Assembly (NCBI RefSeq): GCF_014641075.1
Contig: NZ_BMHP01000002.1
Span: 1,240,001-1,304,000 of the forward strand
Direction of reading: 5' to 3'
Source of the DNA: Paenibacillus nasutitermitis
GTDB lineage: Bacteria > Bacillota > Bacilli > Paenibacillales > Paenibacillaceae
DNA: 64,000 nt
This document shows positions 16,900-25,562 of this stretch, in pieces. Within the stretch, counting starts at the first letter, position 1. Each line of letters opens with the position of its first letter. Made by a program: the position numbers and the translations under genes. Below the pieces are notes generated by a model. That model searched no databases. It worked only from the letters and a program-made list of their open reading frames with translations, and was not told the origin of the DNA.

Positions 16900-16924
16900 A
16901 GGAGACAGCCTATGGCTGCCTCCT
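16900..16924 (-). other. Intercistronic hairpin
   Basis: Eleven-base arms around a 3-nt loop (AGGAGGCAGCC / GGCTGTCTCCT on the minus strand, one G-U pair), between the PIG-L and AmiE-like genes. The wobble pair forms only in the minus transcript, so it probably acts in that mRNA as a stability or attenuation element. Confidence 0.4.
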
Positions 16925-16963
16925 GCAAGTTCTGGAGCATAAGCTCATGTCTGTTTGCTGCCA

Positions 16964-17668
16964 TTACATAAAGTACTGGAGACGCTGATGAACGCCGCCT
17001 GGTCCAACCGCAAAGGCTTGGGCGCGTTTAAACCCGTTGACGATCCCGCGGACAACAGTCAGCGCTTTGTAGTAATCGATATAAGGGAAGCCGGTCTCTC
17101 CGCGGGCAAACGCATAGCAGTGCAAGCCTTTGACCCAAAGCTCGAAAGCTTCCTCGGGGATATCGATGAATACCTCAGGGTTAAAGCCATACATGTCTTC
17201 CCAATTCTCGGAATAATACATTCTTTTGATCCGGTGGTTCGGAAGGTCCCGATTGATCGCTTCGAGTGCGGCATACAACCTCGCATCATTGACAATATGA
17301 TGCGTGTTCGAATGATCCTTGTGCATACTGCCGGACCAGTGTGTGACGACGATCTCGGGCTTCAGCTCGCGGATAATATCGGCAACCTCGTATTTAACCG
17401 TTTCATCGACAGGAAGCTCTGCGTCCTTATAGCTCAGGAAACGGACATCTGCGCCGATAACATCGGCAAACTGATGGGCTTCTTCCGTTTTCTGCTTGGC
17501 ATACTCCTCGGCGGAAAGCAGGGGATGGCCTTTCTCCCCCGGTGTCAGATGCAGCATCGTGACCTTATGGCCTTCCATTACATATTTGGCCAGAACAGCT
17601 CCTGCTGTCAAGTCCTGATCCCCTGCGTGCGCGCCAATAGCCAGAATATGCTGTTTCGTGTTACTCAT
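16964..17668 (-). CDS. PIG-L/LmbE-family deacetylase-like protein
   Basis: A 234-residue Rossmann-like PIG-L protein. The family deacetylates GlcNAc-type groups with zinc. The usual AHPDDE motif is here AHAGDQD (residues 13-19): His and the second Asp are kept but the first Asp, the usual catalytic base, is Gly. The second motif THWSGSMHKDHSNTH provides further metal-binding His. AGGAGAG precedes the ATG. It lies after the two permease genes and before the AmiE-like gene. Removal of an N-acetyl group from an imported amino sugar would fit, but the altered motif makes the activity uncertain. Confidence 0.8.
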   Translation of the reverse strand: MSNTKQHILAIGAHAGDQDLTAGAVLAKYVMEGHKVTMLHLTPGEKGHPLLSAEEYAKQKTEEAHQFADVIGADVRFLSYKDAELPVDETVKYEVADIIRELKPEIVVTHWSGSMHKDHSNTHHIVNDARLYAALEAINRDLPNHRIKRMYYSENWEDMYGFNPEVFIDIPEEAFELWVKGLHCYAFARGETGFPYIDYYKALTVVRGIVNGFKRAQAFAVGPGGVHQRLQYFM

Positions 17669-17704
17669 TTGACATCTCTCCTGTCTTTTAGTGGAATCCT
17701 ACTG

Positions 17705-18577
17705 TCACTTCAGTCCTACATTCGTTAATCCGCGTACATAATATTTCTGCAAAAGGATGAAGATCAATAGAATAGGCACGGTGCTGATGACAAGTCCCGC
17801 CATCACAAGAGGCTGCGTAAGCGTCGGATCGAGGTTCGATTTCAACGTTTGGATTCCGACCGGCAAAGTCGCCAAATCCGGGTTGATAGAGCTGAGAAGA
17901 AGCGCCCATATGAATTCATTCCAGGAACCGATGAACTCAAAGATGGCCAATGTGGCCAGTGCCGGCACCGTCATGGGAAGAATGAGCTGGGCAAAAATCC
18001 TCAGCTCTGACGCCCCGTCTACCCTCGCTGCTTCCAGATAGGCGTCGTTGATTGTCATGATGAACTGGCGCATCAGGAAAATACCAAAGGCACTGACCAT
18101 GGACGGAACGACTAGTCCAAACACCGTTGTTGCCAAGCCTCCGTTGCCTCCGTTGCCGAATATATCGTTGCCGCCTGCCATCGGAAAATGCACAATAATA
18201 TAAAAATTCGGAATCAAGAACAGAAACCCAGGGAACATCATCGTACTAAGAATAAATCGGAAGATGATGGCCTTGCCGCGAAACCGCAGCTTGGCCAGCG
18301 CATAACCGGACATTGAACTCGTTAACAGCACCAGTATCGTCAAGATGACGGAGCGGGTCAGACTGTTCCTGAATAATACGAGCATATTCAAGTTGTTAAA
18401 CGCGGTCCGGTAATTCTCCCATTGAAACGAATCTGGAAATAAACTGTACTTCATTTTGCTGTATTCGGCGACGCCCTTAAAGGAAGAGAAAAACATATCC
18501 AGAAAGGGAAATATCATAATAATGCTTCCTAAAATGATTACGAGGTAAGAGAACCAAGGAAATTTTTTCGGTTTCAT
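17705..18577 (-). CDS. Carbohydrate ABC transporter permease (CUT1, MalG type)
   Basis: A 290-residue permease with six predicted helices. The EAA loop is NDAYLEAARVDGASELRIFA followed by QLILPMTVPALATLAIF, typical of MalG. It overlaps the upstream permease by four bases and so is coupled to it. A Gly/Asn-rich stretch (GGNDIFGNGGNGG) in the loop between helices 3 and 4 is longer than usual. It is part of the importer in the muropeptide locus, with the binding protein at 19552. Confidence 0.92.
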   Translation of the reverse strand: MKPKKFPWFSYLVIILGSIIMIFPFLDMFFSSFKGVAEYSKMKYSLFPDSFQWENYRTAFNNLNMLVLFRNSLTRSVILTILVLLTSSMSGYALAKLRFRGKAIIFRFILSTMMFPGFLFLIPNFYIIVHFPMAGGNDIFGNGGNGGLATTVFGLVVPSMVSAFGIFLMRQFIMTINDAYLEAARVDGASELRIFAQLILPMTVPALATLAIFEFIGSWNEFIWALLLSSINPDLATLPVGIQTLKSNLDPTLTQPLVMAGLVISTVPILLIFILLQKYYVRGLTNVGLK

Positions 18578-19473
18578 TGATATCCCTCAACCCCTCCCTT
18601 TTTAAATGCAAACAACTGAATCATCGTGATAATGAAAATCACAACAAACAATAGGACTGCCATGGCACAGGCCATACCCCAGTTACCGAATGAAAACGCC
18701 TGATTATACATCGCGAGCCCTCCGACATTGGTTGAATTGCCCGGTCCACCGGTTTTCGTCATGACCAGAATCAAGGTGAACGACTGCAACCCGCCTATAA
18801 ACGATGTGATGAGTACGAATAGAATGGACGGCTTGAGCAATGGCAGCGTGATCGTCATAAATGTCTTCCCCAGACCAGCGCCTTCCATATCAGCGGCTTC
18901 GTACAAATCTTCCGGGATCGCTTTGAGCCCCGCCGTCAAAATCAGCATGGAACTGCCTATACCGAGCCAGCCGCCAACGATAATCAAAGCGCTCAGGGCG
19001 ATATCAGGCCGGTCCATGAACGGGATAGGATGATAGCCGAGCTTGCCGATGATATCGTTTATAAGACCGCTAGTCGGATCATACATGTAGCTCCAGACGT
19101 TCCCGACTGCGACGACCGTTGTTACGGAAGGCAGGAAATAAAGCGTCCGCCAAAAGCCTTCGTGCTTCAGTCGGGATATGGTATAAGCAACGGCAAGTGC
19201 ACAGATAAAGGAAATCGCGACGGTGCCGAAAGCAAAATACAGGGTGTTCGTTAAAATAGGATGAAAAAAATCAGTTTCGCCGGAAAAGAGCTTTTGATAA
19301 TTATTCAGGCCGACCCACTTGATATCGCCTAAATCGAAGCCTCCCCATTCCGTAAAACTCAAATAGATGGAAAAGAAAAGCGGAATGGTGAAAAACAGGA
19401 TATAAAAAGCAAAAGTAGGCGAAAGAAAGGCATAAGCCAATGAACCTTGGCTGCTTAACTTGTTAGATTTCAT
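18574..19473 (-). CDS. Carbohydrate ABC transporter permease (CUT1, MalF type)
   Basis: A 299-residue permease: AYAFLSPTFAFYILFFTIPL at the first helix, five further predicted helices and the EAA loop PEDLYEAADMEGAGLGKTFM followed by TITLPLLKP. GTGAGG lies upstream of the ATG. It pairs with the MalG-type permease that overlaps its end. Placed with NamZ, AnmK and MurQ, the importer is likely to carry MurNAc-containing sugars or muropeptides instead of the PTS transporter MurP used by B. subtilis and E. coli. Confidence 0.92.
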   Translation of the reverse strand: MKSNKLSSQGSLAYAFLSPTFAFYILFFTIPLFFSIYLSFTEWGGFDLGDIKWVGLNNYQKLFSGETDFFHPILTNTLYFAFGTVAISFICALAVAYTISRLKHEGFWRTLYFLPSVTTVVAVGNVWSYMYDPTSGLINDIIGKLGYHPIPFMDRPDIALSALIIVGGWLGIGSSMLILTAGLKAIPEDLYEAADMEGAGLGKTFMTITLPLLKPSILFVLITSFIGGLQSFTLILVMTKTGGPGNSTNVGGLAMYNQAFSFGNWGMACAMAVLLFVVIFIITMIQLFAFKKGGVEGYQ

Positions 19474-19551
19474 AGGTTACCTCACTTTGCTTAGAAAGGT
19501 AGATTGATGGATATGGGCATGCCGCTTCCTACCCGGGATCTTAAGCATAAG

Positions 19552-20868
19552 CTAATTGCTCTCGGCTAATTTCTTCGTGACCACGCTTTGAATCGCGCTG
19601 ATCATTTGATCCGGTGTTTCCTGGCCCGTCCACATTTTTTCGATTTCTTTGAACTGCAGATCGAACAGCTCGGTAGCTGCTACAGGCGCTTGTTCCGGAT
19701 GGGCATAAAACATAATTTCATTAAACTTCGCGAGAATCGGATCGGTCGCCAGTTTGTCTTTAATGACTTTCGTCTCTTGGTCCGATTTACGCGATGAAAC
19801 CTGGTTGAAGGTGTCCAGCAGGAACTTGCCTTCAGGCGTAAGCCCGTCATAAACCGGTTCTGTGTTAAACCAGGTAAGGAATTTCCAAGCGGCTTCTTTG
19901 TTTTTCGATTTTTCGCTGACACCCCATGAGAATGTGTATGTCAGTGAGCCTTTTCCTGTGCCATCCATCGAAGGCAGATCGGTTACGGCAATATCTTTGA
20001 AATTATCGCCCATTTTAGCTCGGAGCGAACCTGAATACCATCCGGCGTGAATCATCATGCCCAGTTTGCCCTCTGACATGGCCTTTCCTGCAACAAACCC
20101 AATATCCGATGTGCCTCCTTTTCCATAAATTTTGCTGTAAACGTCAACCAGCTTTTTGGAGGCGTCGCTGTCAATCATTGATTTCGTCATATCTTCCGAA
20201 TATAAGTTAACACCAGCTGTCGAGAGTAGAGCCGCAAATGGCTTGACTTCATCCGTCGCTGCACCTCTGGCCAAGCCCAAACCTTGCTGAATAGGCTTGC
20301 CACTGGCATCGTTTTTGTTTAATTTTACCGCTACTTCCAACATCTCATCCCAAGTTTTAGGAGGCTCTGCGATGCCTGCTTCTTCGAAGAGACGTTTGTT
20401 ATAGAAAAATCCGTAAGTTTGCACTTCGGTTGGCCATCCCAACAGTTTCCCATCAAAGTAGGAACCTTGTTTGGCTCCATCCGGATACTGCGCTTCCACA
20501 TCGGCTTTCACGGATTCCGGTGCTTCGGCAAGCATTTTGTTTTTCTGCAGTTGACCTGACCAAAGCGTATAGAAATGAAGGATGTCTGCGCCTTTTCCTG
20601 CCGTCGATTTTGCCATGATCGTCGGTACCAAATTTTCGAAATCGACTGGATCCAGTTTCACTTGAATGAGTGGGTTTTCCTTATTCCATTTGTCGATGAT
20701 CGGCTTCAAAAATGTCTCGTTCGTCCCGTTATAATGGGATTGCAGCGTGATGGTGACAGGTTTGTCGCTTGTATCGTTACCTGTTGAGTTACTGCATGCG
20801 GCAATGCTCATGGCCAATAGCCCGAATGCCAGAGGCATCAAAACCACCCGTTTAACGTTCCTTTTCAT
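19552..20868 (-). CDS. Extracellular solute-binding lipoprotein (CUT1 family 1)
   Basis: A 438-residue lipoprotein with signal sequence and lipobox SIAAC, then a family 1 binding fold: KPIIDKWNKENPLIQVKLDP, GADILHFYTLWSGQLQKNKM, TYGFFYNKRLFEEAGIAEPP and FLTWFNTEPVYDGLTPEGKF. TTGGAGGGG precedes the ATG. It is the substrate receptor for the two permeases that follow. The ligand is inferred to be a MurNAc- or GlcNAc-containing saccharide from the surrounding enzymes. Confidence 0.92.
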   Translation of the reverse strand: MKRNVKRVVLMPLAFGLLAMSIAACSNSTGNDTSDKPVTITLQSHYNGTNETFLKPIIDKWNKENPLIQVKLDPVDFENLVPTIMAKSTAGKGADILHFYTLWSGQLQKNKMLAEAPESVKADVEAQYPDGAKQGSYFDGKLLGWPTEVQTYGFFYNKRLFEEAGIAEPPKTWDEMLEVAVKLNKNDASGKPIQQGLGLARGAATDEVKPFAALLSTAGVNLYSEDMTKSMIDSDASKKLVDVYSKIYGKGGTSDIGFVAGKAMSEGKLGMMIHAGWYSGSLRAKMGDNFKDIAVTDLPSMDGTGKGSLTYTFSWGVSEKSKNKEAAWKFLTWFNTEPVYDGLTPEGKFLLDTFNQVSSRKSDQETKVIKDKLATDPILAKFNEIMFYAHPEQAPVAATELFDLQFKEIEKMWTGQETPDQMISAIQSVVTKKLAESN

Positions 20869-20922
20869 TAAAACCCCTCCAAGTTAAAATATATTCCTGC
20901 AAACCGTTTGTTGCTTTGAAAC

Positions 20923-21876
20923 TCAAAGACTGGTCGATACGATCTCAAAACTGCGTGTGACCTCAAAGCCGGTCTTCTTGTACAGCTGACCTGCAGGACT
21001 TTGCTCGCCTGTCCATAGAAACCAGGCGCCATGCATGCCATGTGACCGCATAAGCTGCAGACAATCAAACAGCAATATTTTGCCGATCCCCCTCCCTCGC
21101 TGACCTGGGTCGACGCCGAAGGGCCCGAATCGTTCGCGGACGCCCTCATAACCGCCATGCAGACAAAACCCGACCAACTCCCCTTGGTGTCTGGCAATGA
21201 GGATTTGGGTCATTTTAAGCTGTTGGAGCAGACCTTCCCGGATCGCCCGCCCCCAATCAGGATTGAACTCATTCGTCGCGAATTGAATCACCTCATACAG
21301 GTCGCTGTCCGCTGCGACGGCAAACGAGTAGCCTTCCTGGATACGCTGCTCTTTCAGCTGCTGAACATCGTCGGGATATTCAAAGCCGACAAGCGAATAG
21401 TCCATCGCAACCGAAGTATACATCCGCTGAAAACCGCGTTTTTCCAGAAAAGCCGATCCCGCAGGATAAGCATCCTTATCGATCCCCGGCACAATATAGT
21501 TGGGGGCATAGCCAGAGAATAGCAGCCTGTCCCGTTTGTGTGCCCGCAGAAAAGCCTTGGCGTCCTCAAGCAGACGAGTGGCGATTCCCTGTCCGCGGAA
21601 AACCGGATCAACAAAGAAGAACGGCGACCAGCCCCTGTCGTCTTCCAGTTCGGTGCCATGCATCGGAAGCAGCCTGCGGATCGTATAGAAACAGCCTACA
21701 ATCCGCTCCTGCGAACTAGCGATCCGCAGCCCTTCGGGATCAAAATTCGGGTCAAGCAGAACAAGATTCCGCAGCCGCAGCGCCGTAATGGGGTCGCGGG
21801 TTAAACACCGGTTCCACAAGATAACCAATTGTTCTTCATCTCCCGGAACATAATACCGGTAGTCAAGCTCTGGCAT
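20923..21876 (-). CDS. GNAT-family N-acetyltransferase with two GNAT modules
   Basis: A 317-residue protein with two GNAT folds. The N-terminal one has FFVDPVFRGQGIATRLLEDA (acetyl-CoA loop RGQGIA), and the C-terminal one has FGVDPGQRGRGIGKILLFD (QRGRGIG). Tandem GNATs usually have one active and one structural half; here both loops look intact. I chose the ATG at 21876, 6 nt after GGAGGTGAAC; an ATG at 21891 overlaps that site. It is between NamZ and the importer, so an acceptor such as an amino sugar or a wall peptide amine is plausible. The acceptor is unknown. Confidence 0.8.
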   Translation of the reverse strand: MPELDYRYYVPGDEEQLVILWNRCLTRDPITALRLRNLVLLDPNFDPEGLRIASSQERIVGCFYTIRRLLPMHGTELEDDRGWSPFFFVDPVFRGQGIATRLLEDAKAFLRAHKRDRLLFSGYAPNYIVPGIDKDAYPAGSAFLEKRGFQRMYTSVAMDYSLVGFEYPDDVQQLKEQRIQEGYSFAVAADSDLYEVIQFATNEFNPDWGRAIREGLLQQLKMTQILIARHQGELVGFCLHGGYEGVRERFGPFGVDPGQRGRGIGKILLFDCLQLMRSHGMHGAWFLWTGEQSPAGQLYKKTGFEVTRSFEIVSTSL

Positions 21877-21893
21877 TTCGTTCACCTCCATTA

Positions 21894-23066
21894 TTATTCA
21901 TCGTAAAGAAAATAAGCGGTGCGAATATCCTCAAAGTGCAGGCGGTCAGCTTCCCATTCCTCAAGGATGCCATCAAGTCCCCCTGGGAGGTGCAGTGTTG
22001 TTCTCACCTTATCGCTGCCGCTGAGGATATCGATAAAGCAGGGAGACTCCGGCGAATATGGAGGCAGCCATTCAAACTCCTCTGGATGCAGCTTCATAAT
22101 CTGATGGATCAAATGAAGACTGGCCGGGATCGGTTCGTAAATCGACTTATCGGTCACAAAGGTCATAACGCCGTTGCACAGATCGCCTTTATGCTTGGAC
22201 GACAAAGGAACAAAGGTCACCGGATGGAAATAAACGCCGGGCAAGTGCAGCCCGTTCAGCCTGCCGCACAGCTCTTGACTGCGCAGCCAGGGCGCTCCAA
22301 TCATCTCGAACGGCCGGGTCGTGCCCCTGCCCTCCGACAGATTGGTTCCTTCGAACAGACAGTTTCCGGTATAGACACGAACGGTATCCATGGTCGGCAT
22401 ATTGGGAGACGGCAGCAGCCAAGGAAGACCGGTGTCCGTGTATTCCATACCGCGTTTCCAATTCTGCAGCGGAACGACCTGCAAGGTGCAGGGGTTTGCC
22501 ATCTGATCATTCACCAGACTTGCAAACTCCCCGATTGTAAGACCGGTAGCGAAAGGAATTTTCCAGGCACCGACCATCGAATGAAAACCTTCATGGAGAT
22601 AGCCGCCCGCCGCCCTTCTGCCGCCGAGCGGATTCGGCCGGTCCAGCACAATAAGCTCTTTGCCATGCTCGGCGCATGCCTGCATCACATATACCAATGT
22701 CGACAAGTACGTATAAAAGCGCACACCCAAGTCCTGAATATCGAACACGACAGTGTCCAATCCTTCCAGCATGGCCGCAGTCGGCTTGCGGTGTTCCCCA
22801 TAAAGGCTGTAGACGGTTAATCCAGTCTCGGGGTCTGTCTCATCGGAGAACTTGACGCCTGCCTGCTTATCGCCTCTTATTCCGTGTTCGCAGGCGAACA
22901 GCGCTACCAATTCGGCGTTTTGTAATCCAGCGCATATCGAGATCGTGGAACGATACTGCGAATCGATACCTGTCGGGTTGGTCAGCAAGCCAAACCGCTT
23001 TCCTGACAGGTTCTTCTCACCCCATTCCGGCAATGAGTCGGCGCCGGTCATAACGAAGTTTGCCAT
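21894..23066 (-). CDS. namZ: Exo-beta-N-acetylmuramidase NamZ family protein (DUF1343)
   Basis: A 390-residue DUF1343 protein. Signatures are GKRFGLLTNPTGID, LFACEHGIRGDKQAG, YGEHRKPTAAMLEGLDTVVF, DIQDLGVRFYTYLST and DRPNPLGG. In B. subtilis the homologue YbbC was identified as NamZ, which removes MurNAc from the non-reducing end of peptidoglycan fragments. Here the N-terminus is hydrophilic with no signal peptide, so the enzyme should be cytoplasmic, in contrast to the secreted B. subtilis protein. I start at ATG 23066 after GAGGGA; an in-frame ATG at 23102 after AGGAAG would add 12 residues and would not add a signal peptide. It follows AnmK in the operon. Confidence 0.88.
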   Translation of the reverse strand: MANFVMTGADSLPEWGEKNLSGKRFGLLTNPTGIDSQYRSTISICAGLQNAELVALFACEHGIRGDKQAGVKFSDETDPETGLTVYSLYGEHRKPTAAMLEGLDTVVFDIQDLGVRFYTYLSTLVYVMQACAEHGKELIVLDRPNPLGGRRAAGGYLHEGFHSMVGAWKIPFATGLTIGEFASLVNDQMANPCTLQVVPLQNWKRGMEYTDTGLPWLLPSPNMPTMDTVRVYTGNCLFEGTNLSEGRGTTRPFEMIGAPWLRSQELCGRLNGLHLPGVYFHPVTFVPLSSKHKGDLCNGVMTFVTDKSIYEPIPASLHLIHQIMKLHPEEFEWLPPYSPESPCFIDILSGSDKVRTTLHLPGGLDGILEEWEADRLHFEDIRTAYFLYDE

Positions 23067-23175
23067 TACAGATCCCTCTTTTCTGCGAAGAACATTCTTC
23101 ATGATTTCTTCCTGTTCTAGCTGTTGTACTCAGTCGTGGTAACGATCCTTCAACGGGAGACCCGCCGCCTGCTCT

Positions 23176-24366
23176 TCAAGGAAGAGCCAGTTTCCCCATG
23201 ACCACCGGCCGGTCTGCTCCAGTGACGGCTGGAAGATTGCTTGGTTTGCGACGAACAAAGTTGTCCGCGAGCATGGCAAAAGCGATAGCTTCCTTGGCGT
23301 CGCCCGAGATACCTAAAGCATCGGAAGCGGTTACCGTTTGCCATGGCAGCAGCTCCGCCAGTCTTCGCATCAGTACAGGGTTCTTCGATCCGCCTCCCGA
23401 AATAATAATGTCCTTGATGTCATGTACGGGAAAGATAAAGTCCTCATAGCTTCGGACAATCGAACATGCTGTAAAGGCAGTGAATGTAGCGACTAAATCT
23501 GCGGGTGAAAGACCCTGTTGCTCGCCTTCGGCAATCCAGCTCCTCGTATAAGCCGCTCCAAACATTTCCCGGCCGGTTGTCTTCACCGGAGCTTGTTTGA
23601 AATAGGGATGGCTGAGCAGCCGGCCAAGCATGTCGTGATCGACACATCCGGTGTCTGCCCATTCGCCGTTATGATCATATTCCTTCGTACCTCCGGATAA
23701 GGTGACGACCGCCTGATCGATTATCATATTGCCCGGCCCCGTGTCGAAAGCCGTCACTTGTTCCAGTGCTGCGGACCGCGGCAGGACGGTACAGTTGCCG
23801 ATGCCGCCGATATTTTGGACTATTCTGCCTCTGTCTGGATGGCCGAATAATTGATGATCCGCGTAAGGCGTGAGCGGCGCCCCCTGGCCTCCGGCGGCCA
23901 TATCGGAAGGACGGTAATCGCCAATGGTGACTACACCTGTAAGCTGTGCGATAACCGATAAATCACCGATTTGCAATGTGGACGCTTCAGCATACGGAAT
24001 ATCGCAGCCCTTCAGGGAAGGCTGATGCCAGATGGTCTGTCCATGAGAACTGATGATATCCACTTCCTGGAGCAGAATCCCCGATTGGGCGGCGACTGCG
24101 GCGGCTGCTTCGGCAAACATCCGGCCCAGCCGGAAATTCATGGAGCATATCCCTGCCGCATCAGCCCCTCCCGGCCCGCAAAGTCCCTTGAGCTGCTCCC
24201 GGAAAGCGGCTTCATACGGTATCGTTATAAAACCGCAGGGCTCGATCGTGTTATCGCAGCCATTACCACTGATACGCACAACTGCGGCATCAACGCCATC
24301 AAGCGAAGTACCTGACATCAACCCGATTATCGTTCTGACTGATTTTGCCGCAATCTGCTCCAGCAT
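23176..24366 (-). CDS. anmK: 1,6-anhydro-N-acetylmuramic acid kinase
   Basis: A 396-residue AnmK. Diagnostic motifs are IIGLMSGTSLDGVDAA (phosphate loop), SSHGQTIWH, QNIGGIGNCTVLP, DTGPGNMIIDQAV and ISGGGSKNPVLMRRL. The enzyme phosphorylates and opens 1,6-anhydroMurNAc to MurNAc-6-phosphate, the substrate of MurQ encoded on the plus arm. AAAGGAGGGAGACG precedes the chosen ATG (24366). It is the first gene of the minus arm, with a TATAAT promoter that overlaps a 19-bp palindrome. Its presence implies that anhydro-muropeptides, products of lytic transglycosylases, are among the imported substrates. Confidence 0.94.
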   Translation of the reverse strand: MLEQIAAKSVRTIIGLMSGTSLDGVDAAVVRISGNGCDNTIEPCGFITIPYEAAFREQLKGLCGPGGADAAGICSMNFRLGRMFAEAAAAVAAQSGILLQEVDIISSHGQTIWHQPSLKGCDIPYAEASTLQIGDLSVIAQLTGVVTIGDYRPSDMAAGGQGAPLTPYADHQLFGHPDRGRIVQNIGGIGNCTVLPRSAALEQVTAFDTGPGNMIIDQAVVTLSGGTKEYDHNGEWADTGCVDHDMLGRLLSHPYFKQAPVKTTGREMFGAAYTRSWIAEGEQQGLSPADLVATFTAFTACSIVRSYEDFIFPVHDIKDIIISGGGSKNPVLMRRLAELLPWQTVTASDALGISGDAKEAIAFAMLADNFVRRKPSNLPAVTGADRPVVMGKLALP

Positions 24367-24451
24367 CGTCTCCCTCCTTTCGCAAAGACGCCGGTTCATG
24401 CCGGCAGAACTTCTTCCTGAAGATTTAATTATGTAGGGTTTGTTAACATCT

Positions 24452-24479
24452 ATTATAAAAGATTGAAATAATATTTCAA
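24452..24479 (-). promoter_or_regulatory. Promoter of the minus amino-sugar arm
   Basis: On the minus strand TTGAAA (24479-24474), a 16-nt spacer and TATAAT (24457-24452). The palindrome at 24462-24480 covers its -35 box and spacer, so a bound regulator would block it. Confidence 0.6.
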
Positions 24480-24480
24480 T
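24462..24480. promoter_or_regulatory. Palindromic operator candidate for MurR/RpiR
   Basis: ATTGAAATA-A-TATTTCAAT: nine-base perfect arms around one base, centred in the divergent region between AnmK and the kinase gene. TGAAAT half sites recur in the inverted repeat before the regulator gene (15626-15670). Confidence 0.55.
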
Positions 24481-24506
24481 ATTTATTTTTATTATAATAT
24501 TTAATT

Positions 24507-24535
24507 TTACAGATGAGCTTATTATCGTTTATACT
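24507..24535 (+). promoter_or_regulatory. Promoter of the plus amino-sugar arm
   Basis: TTACAG (24507-24512), 17 nt, TATACT (24530-24535), about 37 nt before the kinase start. Confidence 0.55.
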
Positions 24536-24571
24536 GGTTCTCAAAGCCAACCTAAAAGGAAGGTGATAACT

Positions 24572-25516
24572 ATGCGATACGTCATCGGAGTCGATGGCGG
24601 CGGCACAAAAACGGAAGCCGTTCTGGCAGACGAAAGCGGCCATGTAGTAGATCGCCATCTTACCGGCGCGAGCAATCCCCACGCTGTCACCTTTGAAATC
24701 ATGGAGATGAGGCTTGCTGAAATCATCGACCGTTTCCTGAAACGGATCGGTCCTAAAGGAAGGCTTGGGGCCGTGTGTCTGGGACTGGCGGGGGTATCTT
24801 CAGAACAGGAGATTGGCCGGGTAAACGAAATACTAAATTGTTATGGACAGCAGCGAAATACAGCTTTCCGGACTTTCATCCGCACGGATGCGGAAATCGC
24901 CTTGATGGCTGCAGGAGTCCACTACGGGACCGTTGCCATTGCGGGTACAGGTTCCATTATTTATGGAATTACACCGCAGGGCGAGCAGTATCGTGTCGGA
25001 GGATGGGGCCACCTTCTCGGCGATGAAGGCAGCGGATATGCTGTTGGCGTGAAATCCCTTCAAGCCGTCATGCAAAGCTACGACGGCGTACTGCCCGCCA
25101 CCGAGCTGACTCCCCTGATTCTGGAACGCTACTCCTTCGCCGCGATTACGGACCTGAAAGCTTATATCTATGATCCTTCCATTAGGAAACGGGATATCGC
25201 CGAATTCGCTTCATTATGTATGGAAGCCGAGCAGCGCAGCGACCCTGTCGCCCGCGGCATTCTGGAGTCAACCGCCTGTGAGCTGGCGGTTCTTGCCCTG
25301 ACTCTCCGCCGAAAACATTCTTTATTAGGCAGGTCGCCGATTGTCTTGTCCGGTTCACTGTTTAAGCACAGCCCTTGCTACCGCCAAATGTTCATCGAAC
25401 GGATCGGGCGCGAAGACGGCGAAGCCCAATTTCAGCTTGCAAGCCTGCCGGCTGCCGAGGGGGCAGCCAGATTGGCGCTGCATGAACTGAAAGCGCGTGG
25501 TTTGCTGGATCAATAG
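24572..25516 (+). CDS. BadF/BadG-type amino-sugar kinase (MurNAc/GlcNAc kinase-like)
   Basis: A 314-residue ASKHA-fold kinase: VIGVDGGGTKTEAVLADESG (phosphate 1), AVCLGLAGV, IRTDAEIALMAAGVH (catalytic Asp region), VAIAGTGSIIYGI (phosphate 2), GGWGHLLGDEGSGY and VLSGSLF (adenosine). This is the group of bacterial GlcNAc kinase and MurK. AAGGAAGGTG lies 6 nt before the chosen ATG (24572). It heads an operon with MurQ 46 bp downstream, so it probably phosphorylates cytoplasmic MurNAc (and perhaps GlcNAc) to give MurQ's substrate. Without a PTS, such a kinase is required for free MurNAc. Confidence 0.88.
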   Translation: MRYVIGVDGGGTKTEAVLADESGHVVDRHLTGASNPHAVTFEIMEMRLAEIIDRFLKRIGPKGRLGAVCLGLAGVSSEQEIGRVNEILNCYGQQRNTAFRTFIRTDAEIALMAAGVHYGTVAIAGTGSIIYGITPQGEQYRVGGWGHLLGDEGSGYAVGVKSLQAVMQSYDGVLPATELTPLILERYSFAAITDLKAYIYDPSIRKRDIAEFASLCMEAEQRSDPVARGILESTACELAVLALTLRRKHSLLGRSPIVLSGSLFKHSPCYRQMFIERIGREDGEAQFQLASLPAAEGAARLALHELKARGLLDQ

Positions 25517-25562
25517 AAGCTCATCCCCAACTGGATGTCATACCCGCTATCGGAGGTTATTC

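Noticed and set aside
16955-17728. Plus-strand open frame of 257 residues opposite the PIG-L gene
   Set aside because: It is the antisense of the PIG-L protein; the real gene has its motifs and ribosome site on the minus strand.
20869-20922. Possible cre site upstream of the binding protein at 19552
   Set aside because: The CAAAC-C-GTTTG palindrome lacks the CG core spacing of a cre site and lies within a short intercistronic gap.
21936-22820. Plus-strand open frame of 294 residues opposite NamZ
   Set aside because: It lies antisense to NamZ and has no recognisable domain; it is due to codon bias of the real gene.
24563-24571. GTG at 24563 as start of the BadF-type kinase
   Set aside because: The ribosome site directly abuts it, while the ATG at 24572 has a normal 6-nt spacing.
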